Positions 42,718-51,518 of a DNA stretch of 64,000 nucleotides are shown in pieces. Below the pieces are notes generated by a model, which saw only the letters and a program-made list of their open reading frames with translations, had not been told where the DNA came from and made no database searches. Both the position numbers and the translations under genes were made by a program. The stretch covers positions 1 to 64,000 of the forward strand of contig CAKPYB010000009.1 in NCBI GenBank assembly GCA_934202525.1, written 5' to 3'. The DNA is from an uncultured Prevotella sp. GTDB taxonomy: Bacteria > Bacteroidota > Bacteroidia > Bacteroidales > Bacteroidaceae. Positions within the stretch are counted from its first letter, which is position 1. Each line of letters begins with the position of its first letter.

Positions 42718-44967
42718 TTAGAGTCTCTCGTGAGCCTGACGAGCGATTACGTCGAGCTGCTGCTCGCGTGTCAAGTCGATGAACTTAACAGCGTAACCAC
42801 TTACACGGATGGTGAAGTTCTGGTACTCTTCCTTCTCTGGGTGCTCCATCGCATCCTTGAGCTTGTCGATACCGAATACGTTCACGTTCAGGTGGTGAGA
42901 ACCCTGGTTGAAGTAACCATCCAATACACCTACCAATGTCTGGGCACGCTCCTCGTCGTTGTGTCCGAGGGCACCTGGACTGATGGTCTGAGTATTAGAG
43001 ATACCATCAAGAGCATACTCGTATGGCAACTTAGCAACTGAGTTCAATGAAGCCAAAAGACCGTTCTTCTCTGCACCGTAAGATGGGTTAGCACCTGGAG
43101 CCAATGGAGCACCGGCTGGACGACCATCAGGCATGTTGCTGGTGTACTTACCGTATACTACATTTGATGTGATAGTCAGGATAGATGTAGTAGGCTCAGA
43201 ATTGCGGTATGTATGATGCTTCTTGATCATGTTCATGAAGGTCTTGAGCAACCATACTGCAATCTCATCAGCACGCTCATCATCGTTACCATAACGTGGG
43301 AAATCGCCCTCGGTCTTGAAGCTGAGAGGGAAACCGGTCTCATCACGGACGATGTTTACCTTGGCATACTTGATAGCTGAGATAGAGTCAACCACGTGGC
43401 TGAAACCAGCGATACCTGTAGCGAAAGTACGACGAACATCTGTATCGATGAGCGCCAACTCTGCTGCCTCGTAGAAGTACTTATCGTGCATGTAGTGGAT
43501 GAGGTTCAATGTCTTCACATAAACGCCAGCCAACCAGTCCATCATATCCATGAAACGTGGCATGAACTCCTCGTATGTCAACACATCACCCTCAACGGCG
43601 CGATACTTAGGACCGCACTGCTCGCGTGTCTTTGAATCAACACCGCCAGATACAGCGTAGGTCAAGCACTTAGCCAAGTTGGCACGTGCACCGAAGAACT
43701 GCATCTCCTTACCTGTCTGTGTAGCAGATACACAGCAGCAGATGCTATAGTCGTCACCCCAAACTGGGCGCATTACGTCATCGTTCTCATACTGGATAGA
43801 GCTTGTCTTGACAGAGATCAGAGAAGCGTAGTGCTTGAATGCCTTTGGCAAGCGAGAGCTATAGAGTACGGTCAAGTTTGGCTCAGGTGAAGGACCCATG
43901 TTCTCCAATGTGTGGAGGAAACGGAAGTCGTTCTTGGTAACCATTGAGCGGCCATCCTGACCCATACCACCTACCTCGAGAGTAGCCCAAACCGGGTCGC
44001 CGGTGAAGAGCTCGTTGTATGAAGGGATACGGGCGAACTTAACCATACGGAACTTCATTACCAAGTGGTCGATGAGCTCCTGAGCCTCATCCTCGGTAAG
44101 AGTACCCTCGTTCAAGTCGCGCTGGATATAGATATCGAGGAATGTAGAGATACGGCCTACAGACATCGCAGCACCATTCTGAGTCTTCACAGCCCCGAGG
44201 TAACCGAAGTACAACCACTGAACAGCCTCACGAGCGTTCTTAGCTGGCTGGCTGATATCGTAGCCATACAACTGAGCCATCTCCTTCAAGCCCTTGAGCG
44301 CCTTAATCTGCATAGCAACCTCTTCACGGAGACGGATAACGTCGTCAATCATCTCACGGTCGCCCATGTTAGCGAGGTCGTTCTTCTTCTCCTCGATGAG
44401 GAAGTCGATACCATAGAGCGCCACACGACGATAGTCACCTACGATACGTCCACGACCATAAGTATCAGGAAGACCGGTAAGAATGTGGTTATGGCGAACG
44501 AGCTTCATCTCTGGAGTATAAGCATCGAATACGCCATCATTATGAGTTTTGCAATACTTGTGGAAGATTTCGTGGAGCTTCTCAGAAGGCTGATAGCCAT
44601 ATGTTGTACAAGCCTGCTCCGCCATCTTGATACCACCGTAAGGCATGAAGGCACGCTTCAGAGGCTTATCAGTCTGAAGACCTACCACTTTCTCCAAATC
44701 CTTGGTACCTTCACCGATATAGGCAGCACCATAAGCTGTCAATCCTGAAACGATTTCTGTTTCCATATCAAGCACACCACCCTTGGCGCGCTCCTCCTTC
44801 TGGAGTTCCTTCAACATACCCCAAAGGGTGTTAGTTGCCTGAGTTGGTTCTGCAAGGAACGACTCATCGCCGTCATAACAAGTGTAGTTGTTCTGAATGA
44901 AATCACGAAGATTCACTTCACTCTGCCACATGTTTCCTTTGAAACCTCTCCATTCTGTTTTCATCAT
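42718..44967 (-). CDS. pflB: Formate C-acetyltransferase (pyruvate formate-lyase)
   Basis: 749 residues. Active-site cysteines are in SICCCVS at about 411-412. The radical glycine is G724 in RVSGYAV near the C-terminus. It converts pyruvate and CoA to acetyl-CoA and formate under anaerobiosis. Starts either at 44967 or at the second Met (44964). Its activase pflA is downstream, separated by a promoter and three small membrane-protein genes. A short leader ORF with terminator precedes it. Confidence 0.97.
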   Translation of the reverse strand: MMKTEWRGFKGNMWQSEVNLRDFIQNNYTCYDGDESFLAEPTQATNTLWGMLKELQKEERAKGGVLDMETEIVSGLTAYGAAYIGEGTKDLEKVVGLQTDKPLKRAFMPYGGIKMAEQACTTYGYQPSEKLHEIFHKYCKTHNDGVFDAYTPEMKLVRHNHILTGLPDTYGRGRIVGDYRRVALYGIDFLIEEKKNDLANMGDREMIDDVIRLREEVAMQIKALKGLKEMAQLYGYDISQPAKNAREAVQWLYFGYLGAVKTQNGAAMSVGRISTFLDIYIQRDLNEGTLTEDEAQELIDHLVMKFRMVKFARIPSYNELFTGDPVWATLEVGGMGQDGRSMVTKNDFRFLHTLENMGPSPEPNLTVLYSSRLPKAFKHYASLISVKTSSIQYENDDVMRPVWGDDYSICCCVSATQTGKEMQFFGARANLAKCLTYAVSGGVDSKTREQCGPKYRAVEGDVLTYEEFMPRFMDMMDWLAGVYVKTLNLIHYMHDKYFYEAAELALIDTDVRRTFATGIAGFSHVVDSISAIKYAKVNIVRDETGFPLSFKTEGDFPRYGNDDERADEIAVWLLKTFMNMIKKHHTYRNSEPTTSILTITSNVVYGKYTSNMPDGRPAGAPLAPGANPSYGAEKNGLLASLNSVAKLPYEYALDGISNTQTISPGALGHNDEERAQTLVGVLDGYFNQGSHHLNVNVFGIDKLKDAMEHPEKEEYQNFTIRVSGYAVKFIDLTREQQLDVIARQAHERL

Positions 44968-45060
44968 TTTAATACCTTTTTTTTATAAAGTTAATAATTA
45001 TATATTTTGCACACACTATCTATTTTGAGTTGGTTTTACACCTATTATATATAGTAAAAT

Positions 45061-45090
45061 AAAAAAAGCCCGAACACGTTTGTGCCCGGG
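45061..45090 (-). terminator. Terminator/attenuator between the 39-codon ORF and pflB
   Basis: In the minus-strand RNA CCCGGGCAC pairs with GTGTTCGGG using two G-U wobbles, then TTTTTTT. In the plus strand the same positions would be A-C mismatches, so this is a minus-strand structure. A second small stem, GCACCTT/AAGGTGC (45098-45117), lies just before it. Confidence 0.7.
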
Positions 45091-45093
45091 TTT

Positions 45094-45213
45094 TTAAGCA
45101 CCTTTATCTGAAGGTGCGTATATCATGATGTTCTCGTTCTTTCCGACAGCATCTGTTTTTCCTATATTTCCTAAGTTAATTCCCACTATTAATTTCATGT
45201 CTTTTAAATTCAT
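45094..45213 (-). CDS. 39-residue ORF upstream of pflB (leader peptide or sRNA-encoded)
   Basis: Starts MNLKDMKLIVGINLG and ends MIYAPSDKGA, placed between a -7 box (TAACTTTG at 45260-45253) and the terminator at 45061-45090. The reading frame is complete but short, with no hydrophobic segment. No family is recognised. It could be a real small protein, a leader peptide for pflB, or a chance ORF in a small RNA. It explains most of the 373-bp gap between thiE and pflB. Confidence 0.4.
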   Translation of the reverse strand: MNLKDMKLIVGINLGNIGKTDAVGKNENIMIYAPSDKGA

Positions 45214-45252
45214 TATTTGTAATTGGCTTGCAACAGTTTTGCAATGCGGATG

Positions 45253-45260
45253 CAAAGTTA
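45253..45260 (-). promoter_or_regulatory. -7 box (TAACTTTG) upstream of the 39-codon ORF and pflB
   Basis: CAAAGTTA on the plus strand, read on the minus strand. No other good -7 match was found between here and pflB, so it may drive both. Confidence 0.5.
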
Positions 45261-45340
45261 CAACAATAAAATGAGAAAAGAGAAGAAAACCGAAACTTTC
45301 TTCTCTTTTCTATGCAAAATCATCATTTATGAGTATCATT

Positions 45341-46030
45341 CTACTGATTCTCAAAAAAATGATTGAGATTTTCCATGAATAATCCGAAACACTTGTCATG
45401 AATCTGACGTGTCATGGTAACAGGGTTCTCCGCATTCAGGATGGTACCGCTCATTGCCACACCGATGCCCAATTCTGCAAGCGGATCTATATCGTCTGGG
45501 GTCAAACCTCCAATGGCTACCATAGGCAGAGAGATTTCATGCTCCCTCATCTGCTCAATAATCTGGCGATAACCTTCTATACCCAACACCGGAGAGAGTT
45601 TCTCCTTGGTAGTAGTATAGCGGAACGGACCACAACCGATATAGTCAGCCCCCTGTTCATGCAAACGGCGAATATCATCAAATGTATTGGCTGTTCCTCC
45701 GATAATGAATTCATCACCCAGGAACTTACGGGCCTCATCAACCGGCATATCATTCTTTCCAAGATGCACACCATCTATCTGTAACTTCTTCACGAGTTCT
45801 ACACGGTCATCGAGGATAAAAGTTGCACCGACACCCTCGCAAGCCAACTTTAACTTACGGGCTATAGGCTCAACCTCTTCATCGGTAGCACCTTTCATGC
45901 GAAGCTGAACCCAATCACATCCTCCGATAAGTGCCAGATAGGCTCCTTCGAGATAAGAGAAGCGCTCGTTCTGATGCGTGATAAACTGAAAGCTCGTCTG
46001 AAAATGAGCTAATGCTAAAGACTTGTTCAT
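45341..46030 (-). CDS. thiE: Thiamine-phosphate synthase
   Basis: About 229 residues from ATG 46030; an in-frame ATG at 46075 lies upstream of the -7 box and is rejected. TIM-barrel ThiE: VQLRMKGA, FILDDRVELVKKL..GVHLGKNDMP, GGTANTFDD, DYIGCGPFRYTTTK and AIGGLTPDD. It joins the thiazole and pyrimidine moieties of thiamine. It stands alone here, outside a thi operon, and no TPP riboswitch was seen nearby. Confidence 0.93.
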   Translation of the reverse strand: MNKSLALAHFQTSFQFITHQNERFSYLEGAYLALIGGCDWVQLRMKGATDEEVEPIARKLKLACEGVGATFILDDRVELVKKLQIDGVHLGKNDMPVDEARKFLGDEFIIGGTANTFDDIRRLHEQGADYIGCGPFRYTTTKEKLSPVLGIEGYRQIIEQMREHEISLPMVAIGGLTPDDIDPLAELGIGVAMSGTILNAENPVTMTRQIHDKCFGLFMENLNHFFENQ

Positions 46031-46057
46031 ACGTACTATAAAATATAAATTCGCTTG

Positions 46058-46065
46058 CAAAGGTA
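46058..46065 (-). promoter_or_regulatory. -7 box (TACCTTTG) for thiE
   Basis: CAAAGGTA on the plus strand, 27 bp before the preferred thiE start; it decides the start choice. Confidence 0.55.
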
Positions 46066-46214
46066 CTACATTCACACGACAAAACCCTATAATTTACCTT
46101 TTTTAAACTTCGTCATTTGGAAATGGGCGGTCTGCCTTGGTGGCTTTTAAAGAAGAAGGATATTTTATTTTGTTTTTTTATACATTCCTATGCATTTATA
46201 TGAATTCTTTTCCG

Positions 46215-46222
46215 TACCTTTG
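46215..46222 (+). promoter_or_regulatory. -7 box (TACCTTTG) for fhs
   Basis: Perfect TAnnTTTG about 27 bp before ATG 46250, which rules out the in-frame ATG at 46190. Confidence 0.6.
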
Positions 46223-46249
46223 CACTCAAAATACAAAACATTACTTTTT

Positions 46250-47914
46250 ATGTTGACAGATATTGAAATAGCTAAATCAGTAAAAATGCGCCCTATCAAT
46301 GAAGTGGCAGCAGAACTTGGAATCCATGAAGACCAAGTGGAAAACTACGGCCGTTACATCGCTAAGATTACTACGGACAAGATTGACACCAACAAGTTTA
46401 AGAATCATCATCTCATCCTTGTTACAGCTATCAGTCCTACAAAGGCTGGTAATGGTAAGACTACGGTATCTGTAGGTCTCGCATTGGGCATGCAGAAGAT
46501 TGGCAAGAAGTCAGTCGTAGCCTTGCGCGAACCATCTCTCGGTCCATGCTTTGGCATGAAGGGTGGCGCAGCAGGTGGCGGTTATGCCCAGCTCGTACCA
46601 ATGGATAAGATCAACCTCCACTTCACCGGCGATTTCCATGCCATCACAGAAGCCAACAACATGATCTCTGCCCTTCTGGACAATTACCGTTTCCAGCACG
46701 AAGCAGAGGGTTTCAAACTCAAGAAGATTCTTTGGCGTCGCGTCATGGATGTGAACGATAGAGGTTTGCGCCGCATCATCACCGGTATAGGAGATAAGAA
46801 CGGCATCGAGACAGAGTCTGGTTTCGATATTACGCCAGCTTCTGAGATTATGGCTATCATGTGTTTCGCAACAAGCATCGATGATCTTCGTCGCCGTATC
46901 GATAACATCCTCCTGGGCATCACCGAGGACGACAAGCCATTTACCGTAAAGGATATGGGTGTAGGTGGCAGTATTGTTGCTCTCCTTCTTGATGCATTGA
47001 AACCAAATCTGGTTCAGACAACAGAGGGAACACCGGCATTTGTTCATTGCGGTCCTTTTGCCAACATTGCTCATGGCTGCAACTCTGTCATGGCTACAGC
47101 TGCCGCTCTTGAGTATGGCGACTATGCCATTACAGAGGCAGGATTCGGTGCTGATCTCGGTGCAGAGAAGTTCTATGACATCAAATGCCGCAAGACAGGT
47201 TTACAACCAGACCTCACCGTACTCGTTGTTACCCTCCAGGCGTTGAAGATGCATGGTGGTGTGGCTCTGGAAGATATCAAGAAACCAAACATTGCAGGTA
47301 TGGAAGCCGGTTACTGGAATCTCGACAAGCACGTAAAGAACCTGCAGAGCTTTGGTCAGACTGTAGTGATTGCATTCAACAAGTTTGCTACCGATACAGC
47401 TGAAGAGATTGAAGTATTGCGCAAGCATTGCGAGGAAATGGGTTGCGGTTTCGCCGTAAACAGCGCCTTTGCCGAAGGCGGAAACGGTGCTATTGAACTT
47501 GCCAACCTCGTAGTGAAGACCATCGATGAGCGTCCATCAGCCCCTCTCTATTTTGCTTACGATGATAACGATACCGTTGAGGAGAAGATAGAAAAGGTTT
47601 CATTCAATCTTTACGGAGCAGGCAGCGTAACTTTGAGCGATTCTGCCAAGGCGATGATTGAAGAGATAAAGAAGCTGGGTGCAGAAAAGTTCCCTATCTG
47701 TATTGCCAAGACTCAGTACAGTTTCTCTACCGATGCCAAGGCATACGGTCCTACAGAAGGTTTCGAACTCCACGTTCGCGACATCACCGTAAATATGGGT
47801 GCCGAGATGATTGTAGTCATCGCTGGTCCTATCATGCGTATGCCAGGTTTGCCAAAGAGCCCACAGGCTGAGCGCATCGACGTGGTAAATGGTGAGATTA
47901 CAGGTCTTTCTTAA
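46250..47914 (+). CDS. fhs: Formate-tetrahydrofolate ligase
   Basis: 554 residues from ATG 46250. Family motifs: N-terminal [17 protein letters not shown], the P-loop [49 protein letters not shown] and the C-terminal [23 protein letters not shown]. It makes 10-formyl-THF from formate, ATP and THF. Together with pflB (formate source) and glyA it links fermentation with one-carbon supply. A strong terminator follows. Confidence 0.97.
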   Translation: MLTDIEIAKSVKMRPINEVAAELGIHEDQVENYGRYIAKITTDKIDTNKFKNHHLILVTAISPTKAGNGKTTVSVGLALGMQKIGKKSVVALREPSLGPCFGMKGGAAGGGYAQLVPMDKINLHFTGDFHAITEANNMISALLDNYRFQHEAEGFKLKKILWRRVMDVNDRGLRRIITGIGDKNGIETESGFDITPASEIMAIMCFATSIDDLRRRIDNILLGITEDDKPFTVKDMGVGGSIVALLLDALKPNLVQTTEGTPAFVHCGPFANIAHGCNSVMATAAALEYGDYAITEAGFGADLGAEKFYDIKCRKTGLQPDLTVLVVTLQALKMHGGVALEDIKKPNIAGMEAGYWNLDKHVKNLQSFGQTVVIAFNKFATDTAEEIEVLRKHCEEMGCGFAVNSAFAEGGNGAIELANLVVKTIDERPSAPLYFAYDDNDTVEEKIEKVSFNLYGAGSVTLSDSAKAMIEEIKKLGAEKFPICIAKTQYSFSTDAKAYGPTEGFELHVRDITVNMGAEMIVVIAGPIMRMPGLPKSPQAERIDVVNGEITGLS

Positions 47915-47956
47915 GCGTTACAGAATTCACAGATTCACACAGATATCACATAAACT

Positions 47957-47986
47957 AAAAGCCCAGGGCATGCGCCCTGGGCTTTT
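47957..47986. terminator. Terminator between fhs and queH
   Basis: A perfect 13-bp stem AAAAGCCCAGGGC / GCCCTGGGCTTTT with an ATGC loop, A/T-rich on both sides. Its core is the same CCCAGGGC palindrome used in the REP-like repeats near 1.4 and 3 kb. Confidence 0.88.
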
Positions 47987-47990
47987 TCTT

Positions 47991-48596
47991 TTATCTCATA
48001 CTGAATTCGCAACCACAATATAACTGATTATAGAATTCATTGATTCTCAAGAGTTCACCTCGGCGATTCTGCAAACCGCCCTTCCGCCAATTCATATCCC
48101 ACCATTCTACATCAGGATAAGCCTCAACGGCAAGATGACCGGCAGTATCTATCTGCCTGATATTCTTCCAGCGCGAAGATGCCAACGTGGTAGTAAGAAG
48201 GTGAAATCCATGCTCCTGCGCATACTTGGCTGCATGAGAGAGGCGGAACTGAAAGCAGACAGAACAACGGCTGCCACGCTCGGGCTCATCTTCTAAGCCC
48301 TTGATAACAGAAAGCCATTCCTGATGGTTATACTCATCCTCTACATAAGGTACATTCTGGGCTTCCAGGAATCGTTTCAGTTCATGTTTGCGTACATCAT
48401 ACTCCTGCTGAGGATAGATATTGCTGTTACTGAAATATACAGTAGGCTTCATACCATTACGAAGCATACATTCTACGATAGCCCCCGAACAAGGTGCACA
48501 ACAAGCATGCAACAAGACAGCCTGACCTTCAGCCTTGCTTCCATCCGGGAGAGTAAGTTTTACGTATTTATATTGTTCTTCTACAGGAATCTTCAT
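47991..48596 (-). CDS. queH: Epoxyqueuosine reductase QueH
   Basis: About 201 residues from ATG 48596 (MKIPVEEQYKYV); the in-frame ATG at 48677 adds 27 residues unlike the family. Cys motif HACCAPCSGA, then GSRCSVCFQFRLSHAA and a C-terminal YCGCEFS, supplying Fe-S and metal ligands of QueH. It performs the final step of queuosine formation in tRNA. Other que genes are not in the window, and no preQ1 riboswitch is evident in the leader. Confidence 0.93.
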   Translation of the reverse strand: MKIPVEEQYKYVKLTLPDGSKAEGQAVLLHACCAPCSGAIVECMLRNGMKPTVYFSNSNIYPQQEYDVRKHELKRFLEAQNVPYVEDEYNHQEWLSVIKGLEDEPERGSRCSVCFQFRLSHAAKYAQEHGFHLLTTTLASSRWKNIRQIDTAGHLAVEAYPDVEWWDMNWRKGGLQNRRGELLRINEFYNQLYCGCEFSMR

Positions 48597-48733
48597 TGTT
48601 TTCAATGTTAAATGTAAAATTAAAATGTGAACAGCTACTTCTGATGTGAAGTATTTTCGCCTTGCTTCAAAAAACAAATGGAGTACAATCTCACGACACC
48701 CCCCATTTGCCCAAATATATGCGAAAACTAGTG

Positions 48734-48741
48734 CAAAGGTA
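48734..48741 (-). promoter_or_regulatory. -7 box (TACCTTTG) for queH
   Basis: CAAAGGTA on the plus strand, about 138 bp before ATG 48596, leaving a long leader of unknown function. Confidence 0.5.
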
Positions 48742-48856
48742 CAACATTTATTCGAACCACCAAATTTTTAACACGTTTTTTTCATCACAATGGTTCAAAC
48801 TGCTAATATTTAACTGTATTTTAACACTTAAACACCAGTTTTGTTATCTTTAAGAA

Positions 48857-49990
48857 CTATAAATCACGTTTCAGCGTAATAACTGTCAGTTCAGGCCATG
48901 CGCCTAGGCGGAAAGGGAAAGAACCACCAATACCCGATGATACATAGAGCATCTGCTCACCAATGCGGTAAGCTCCGCCCCACTCTTTGAAAGCCATACG
49001 GGCAGGCGTCCATTTACCTATTTTCAATTGTCCGGCATGCGTATGTCCCGCCAGAGTAAGTTGTATCTTCTTACCAACTACTTCTCTGCGCCAATGGTGA
49101 GGATCATGGCTCAAGAGGATTTTAAACATATCTGGATTCAACCCCTTCATCGCTTTCTTCAGATTACTGCGATTGGTGAAAGGAGGCTGACCGGGATTCT
49201 CTACGCCTATTACAGCGATAGATGCCATACCATGACTCACCACATGATGTTCGTTCATCAGCTGATGCCACCCCAGACTTTCCTGATAACCATAGAGCAT
49301 ACGGCGGTTTCTCTTCAAAGCGCCAATAGAATGATTGTTGCCATATTCACAATAATCATGATTTCCCCAGATAGAATAGATGCCATCTGACGCATGAAGC
49401 TGCCTCAGCGTATCCAGATAAGGCTCCACTTCGCTGGCTTGGTTATTGACCAGGTCGCCCGTAAAGAGAATCATATCGGGTTCTTCATTGTTGGCCGCAT
49501 CCACCACCTTCTGCACGAAATCATTGCCGGGAGGAAACGAACCGAGATGAAAGTCGGTAATCTGTACCAGACGGTAACCATCAAAATAAGGAGGTAAATC
49601 GGGCGAGGTAAAGGTGATGTGTTTGAGTTCCAAACGCTTCCATCCCTCGATAAAACCAAAGGCAAACCAGCCAATCACACCCAAAGCAGGAATCAGAGCA
49701 AAGAACCAAGGTAGGAATGCATCGAACAGGATGAAGACAACCTTAGGAAATGCCGAGAAAAGTATCGTGGTAAAGAGTACACGGACTGACAACTTGTGGA
49801 AGAATCCCATCTGCAAGCCCACCTCGGCAAGAACGAGCAACAACGAGGGAACCCACCATAAGATGGCTAGCGGCAAAGGCCACTCACTCACCCCGATATG
49901 CCAAAGCCAGAAGTCGGGGAGGAATGCCAGAACCGACATGACTACAATATAGAATATGGATCTTAATACCTTTTTTATAATCTTCTTCAT
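48857..49990 (-). CDS. Membrane-anchored metallophosphoesterase (YkuE type)
   Basis: 377 residues. Three or four N-terminal hydrophobic helices (about 10-30, 38-60, 70-110) precede a calcineurin-like domain: TDFHLGSFP, FTGDLVNNQ, IWGNHDYCEYG, LLSHDPHH and LAGHTHAGQLK. These bind two metal ions at the active site. YkuE-type enzymes are membrane-anchored phosphohydrolases; substrates may include lipid or nucleotide phosphates. It is monocistronic with a -7 box at 50020-50013. Confidence 0.9.
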   Translation of the reverse strand: MKKIIKKVLRSIFYIVVMSVLAFLPDFWLWHIGVSEWPLPLAILWWVPSLLLVLAEVGLQMGFFHKLSVRVLFTTILFSAFPKVVFILFDAFLPWFFALIPALGVIGWFAFGFIEGWKRLELKHITFTSPDLPPYFDGYRLVQITDFHLGSFPPGNDFVQKVVDAANNEEPDMILFTGDLVNNQASEVEPYLDTLRQLHASDGIYSIWGNHDYCEYGNNHSIGALKRNRRMLYGYQESLGWHQLMNEHHVVSHGMASIAVIGVENPGQPPFTNRSNLKKAMKGLNPDMFKILLSHDPHHWRREVVGKKIQLTLAGHTHAGQLKIGKWTPARMAFKEWGGAYRIGEQMLYVSSGIGGSFPFRLGAWPELTVITLKRDL

Positions 49991-50012
49991 TGTTTTACTT
50001 TATATGCGGGTA

Positions 50013-50020
50013 CAAAGGTA
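50013..50020 (-). promoter_or_regulatory. -7 box (TACCTTTG) for the metallophosphoesterase
   Basis: CAAAGGTA on the plus strand, 23 bp before the start codon. Confidence 0.55.
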
Positions 50021-50068
50021 CGATAATTCAGAGACAATACAAAATAAATTTAAATATATTTTCAATGT

Positions 50069-50099
50069 TTTGTTTTTTGAGAAGATTGCATTATCTTTG
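50069..50099 (+). promoter_or_regulatory. Consensus promoter for the serine hydrolase
   Basis: TTTG (50069-50072), 19-bp spacer, TATCTTTG (50092-50099), then about 20 nt to ATG 50120. Confidence 0.8.
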
Positions 50100-50119
50100 C
50101 ACATGAAAAAATAAATAAA

Positions 50120-51433
50120 ATGGCACGACGACTAAGAAAAAAACGCATAGCAATCATATTGCTTACCTTTACAGCAATCGTAGGATGGACTACACACAGC
50201 TGTGTATCTCGCTGTACATCAGCATCAGACAAGAACAAGGCGGCAGATTCGCTCCCTAAGGTTCATATCAACGATTCCATCTCAAATGCCCTGACAGAGG
50301 GGAAGGAATATCATGAGATGGACTCGGTGATAGAAAGGTATCTCAAGAGATGGGAAATCAATGGAGCCCAACTCGTCATCACTCGCAACGACTCGCTACT
50401 CTATGCCCGCGGATTCGGAATGGCGGATAAGGAGCGGGGCACCAGGATGGAACCTAACATGCTGATGCGCTTTGCCTCCGTATCGAAACTGATTACAGCC
50501 GTAGGTATCATGAAGTTGCAGGAGATGAAGAAACTCAAGCTGAACGAAAAGGTGTTTGGCGGAAAGGGAATCCTGCGCGATACCGTTTATAACAACAGCA
50601 TCAAGGACAAGCGATATTACGACATTACCGTAGAACAACTGCTGCGCCATCAGGCGGGTTTCAACAATTATGCCGGCGACCCGGTATCTTCCACCCGCTA
50701 CATCATGATGCAGAACCATCTCACTACGCCTCCAGATCACCCTACCCTGCTCAAGATTCTCTTGAAGCGCCACTTGGGTTATACTCCTGGCGAAGGCAAA
50801 TGCTACAGCAATCTGGGCTACATGATTCTCTCCATGATTATCGAGAAGAAGAGCGGAATGAAATATGAAAACTTCATGCAGAAGTATGTGCTCCACCCAG
50901 CCGGCTGCTACGACATGCATATTGCGGGAACTTACTTAAAGGACCGCCGCCCTAACGAGACGAAGTACTACATGCACCAGGGCAGCATCCCTGTGTATGA
51001 ATACAACAACAGTGGACGACTGGTAGAGAAATGCTACGGCGATACCGACCTCCCTCGCCTTTCAGGTGCAGGTGCCTGGTGTGGTTCGACTGCAGAGTTG
51101 AGCCGCTTTATTGCCAGCATCGATGGTTTGCCACATGTCAAGGATATCCTCAGCAAGAAGAGCATCGAGTTTATGACGCGCGAGCAGGCTGACCACCAAT
51201 ACTCTATCGGTTGGAACTATACGCCAAAGAGCAACAAGCCATGGATTCGTACAGGTTCGCTGGCAGGCACATCAGCTATCGTTCTGAAATATCCGGATAA
51301 CCAATGCTGGATTCTCATCACGAACACATCTACATGGAAGGGCCATGGTTTCTCTAACGACACAATGGCTTTCTTCGAGAAACTCAGGAAGAAATATATG
51401 GCAAAGATGCCAAAGAAAGACTTGTTCTTATAA
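50120..51433 (+). CDS. Beta-lactamase-family serine hydrolase (class C / AmpH-like)
   Basis: 437 residues. An N-terminal membrane anchor (about 9-25) ends near SC, possibly a lipoprotein site. Catalytic S120-V-S-K123, then Y229-S-N231 and the third-box RTGSLAGTSA near 378. This is the penicillin-binding/class C beta-lactamase fold; enzymes of this group in Bacteroidota usually act as peptidases or esterases on cell-wall or other substrates, not as resistance enzymes. Its function here is open. Confidence 0.88.
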   Translation: MARRLRKKRIAIILLTFTAIVGWTTHSCVSRCTSASDKNKAADSLPKVHINDSISNALTEGKEYHEMDSVIERYLKRWEINGAQLVITRNDSLLYARGFGMADKERGTRMEPNMLMRFASVSKLITAVGIMKLQEMKKLKLNEKVFGGKGILRDTVYNNSIKDKRYYDITVEQLLRHQAGFNNYAGDPVSSTRYIMMQNHLTTPPDHPTLLKILLKRHLGYTPGEGKCYSNLGYMILSMIIEKKSGMKYENFMQKYVLHPAGCYDMHIAGTYLKDRRPNETKYYMHQGSIPVYEYNNSGRLVEKCYGDTDLPRLSGAGAWCGSTAELSRFIASIDGLPHVKDILSKKSIEFMTREQADHQYSIGWNYTPKSNKPWIRTGSLAGTSAIVLKYPDNQCWILITNTSTWKGHGFSNDTMAFFEKLRKKYMAKMPKKDLFL

Positions 51434-51437
51434 AACC

Positions 51438-51479
51438 AAAAAGATGGTGAATCATTTACTTATGATTCACCATCTTTTT
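51438..51479. terminator. Bidirectional terminator between serine hydrolase and TonB receptor
   Basis: A perfect stem of about 17 bp (AAAAAGATGGTGAATCAT with its complement) between convergent genes. Confidence 0.9.
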
Positions 51480-51518
51480 ATATTAATGATAGGTTGTCAG
51501 AAAAGACAATATATGTTG

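Noticed and set aside
45214..45340. TPP riboswitch near thiE
   Set aside because: This is downstream of thiE; the true thiE leader is under 30 nt, too short for a TPP aptamer.
48597..48733. preQ1 riboswitch in the queH leader
   Set aside because: The leader lacks the short hairpin plus A-rich tail with a following terminator expected for preQ1 classes.
50120..51433. Antibiotic-resistance beta-lactamase
   Set aside because: It has the SxxK fold but class C-like family members of this kind in Bacteroidota are mostly cell-wall or ester hydrolases, and no resistance context is present.
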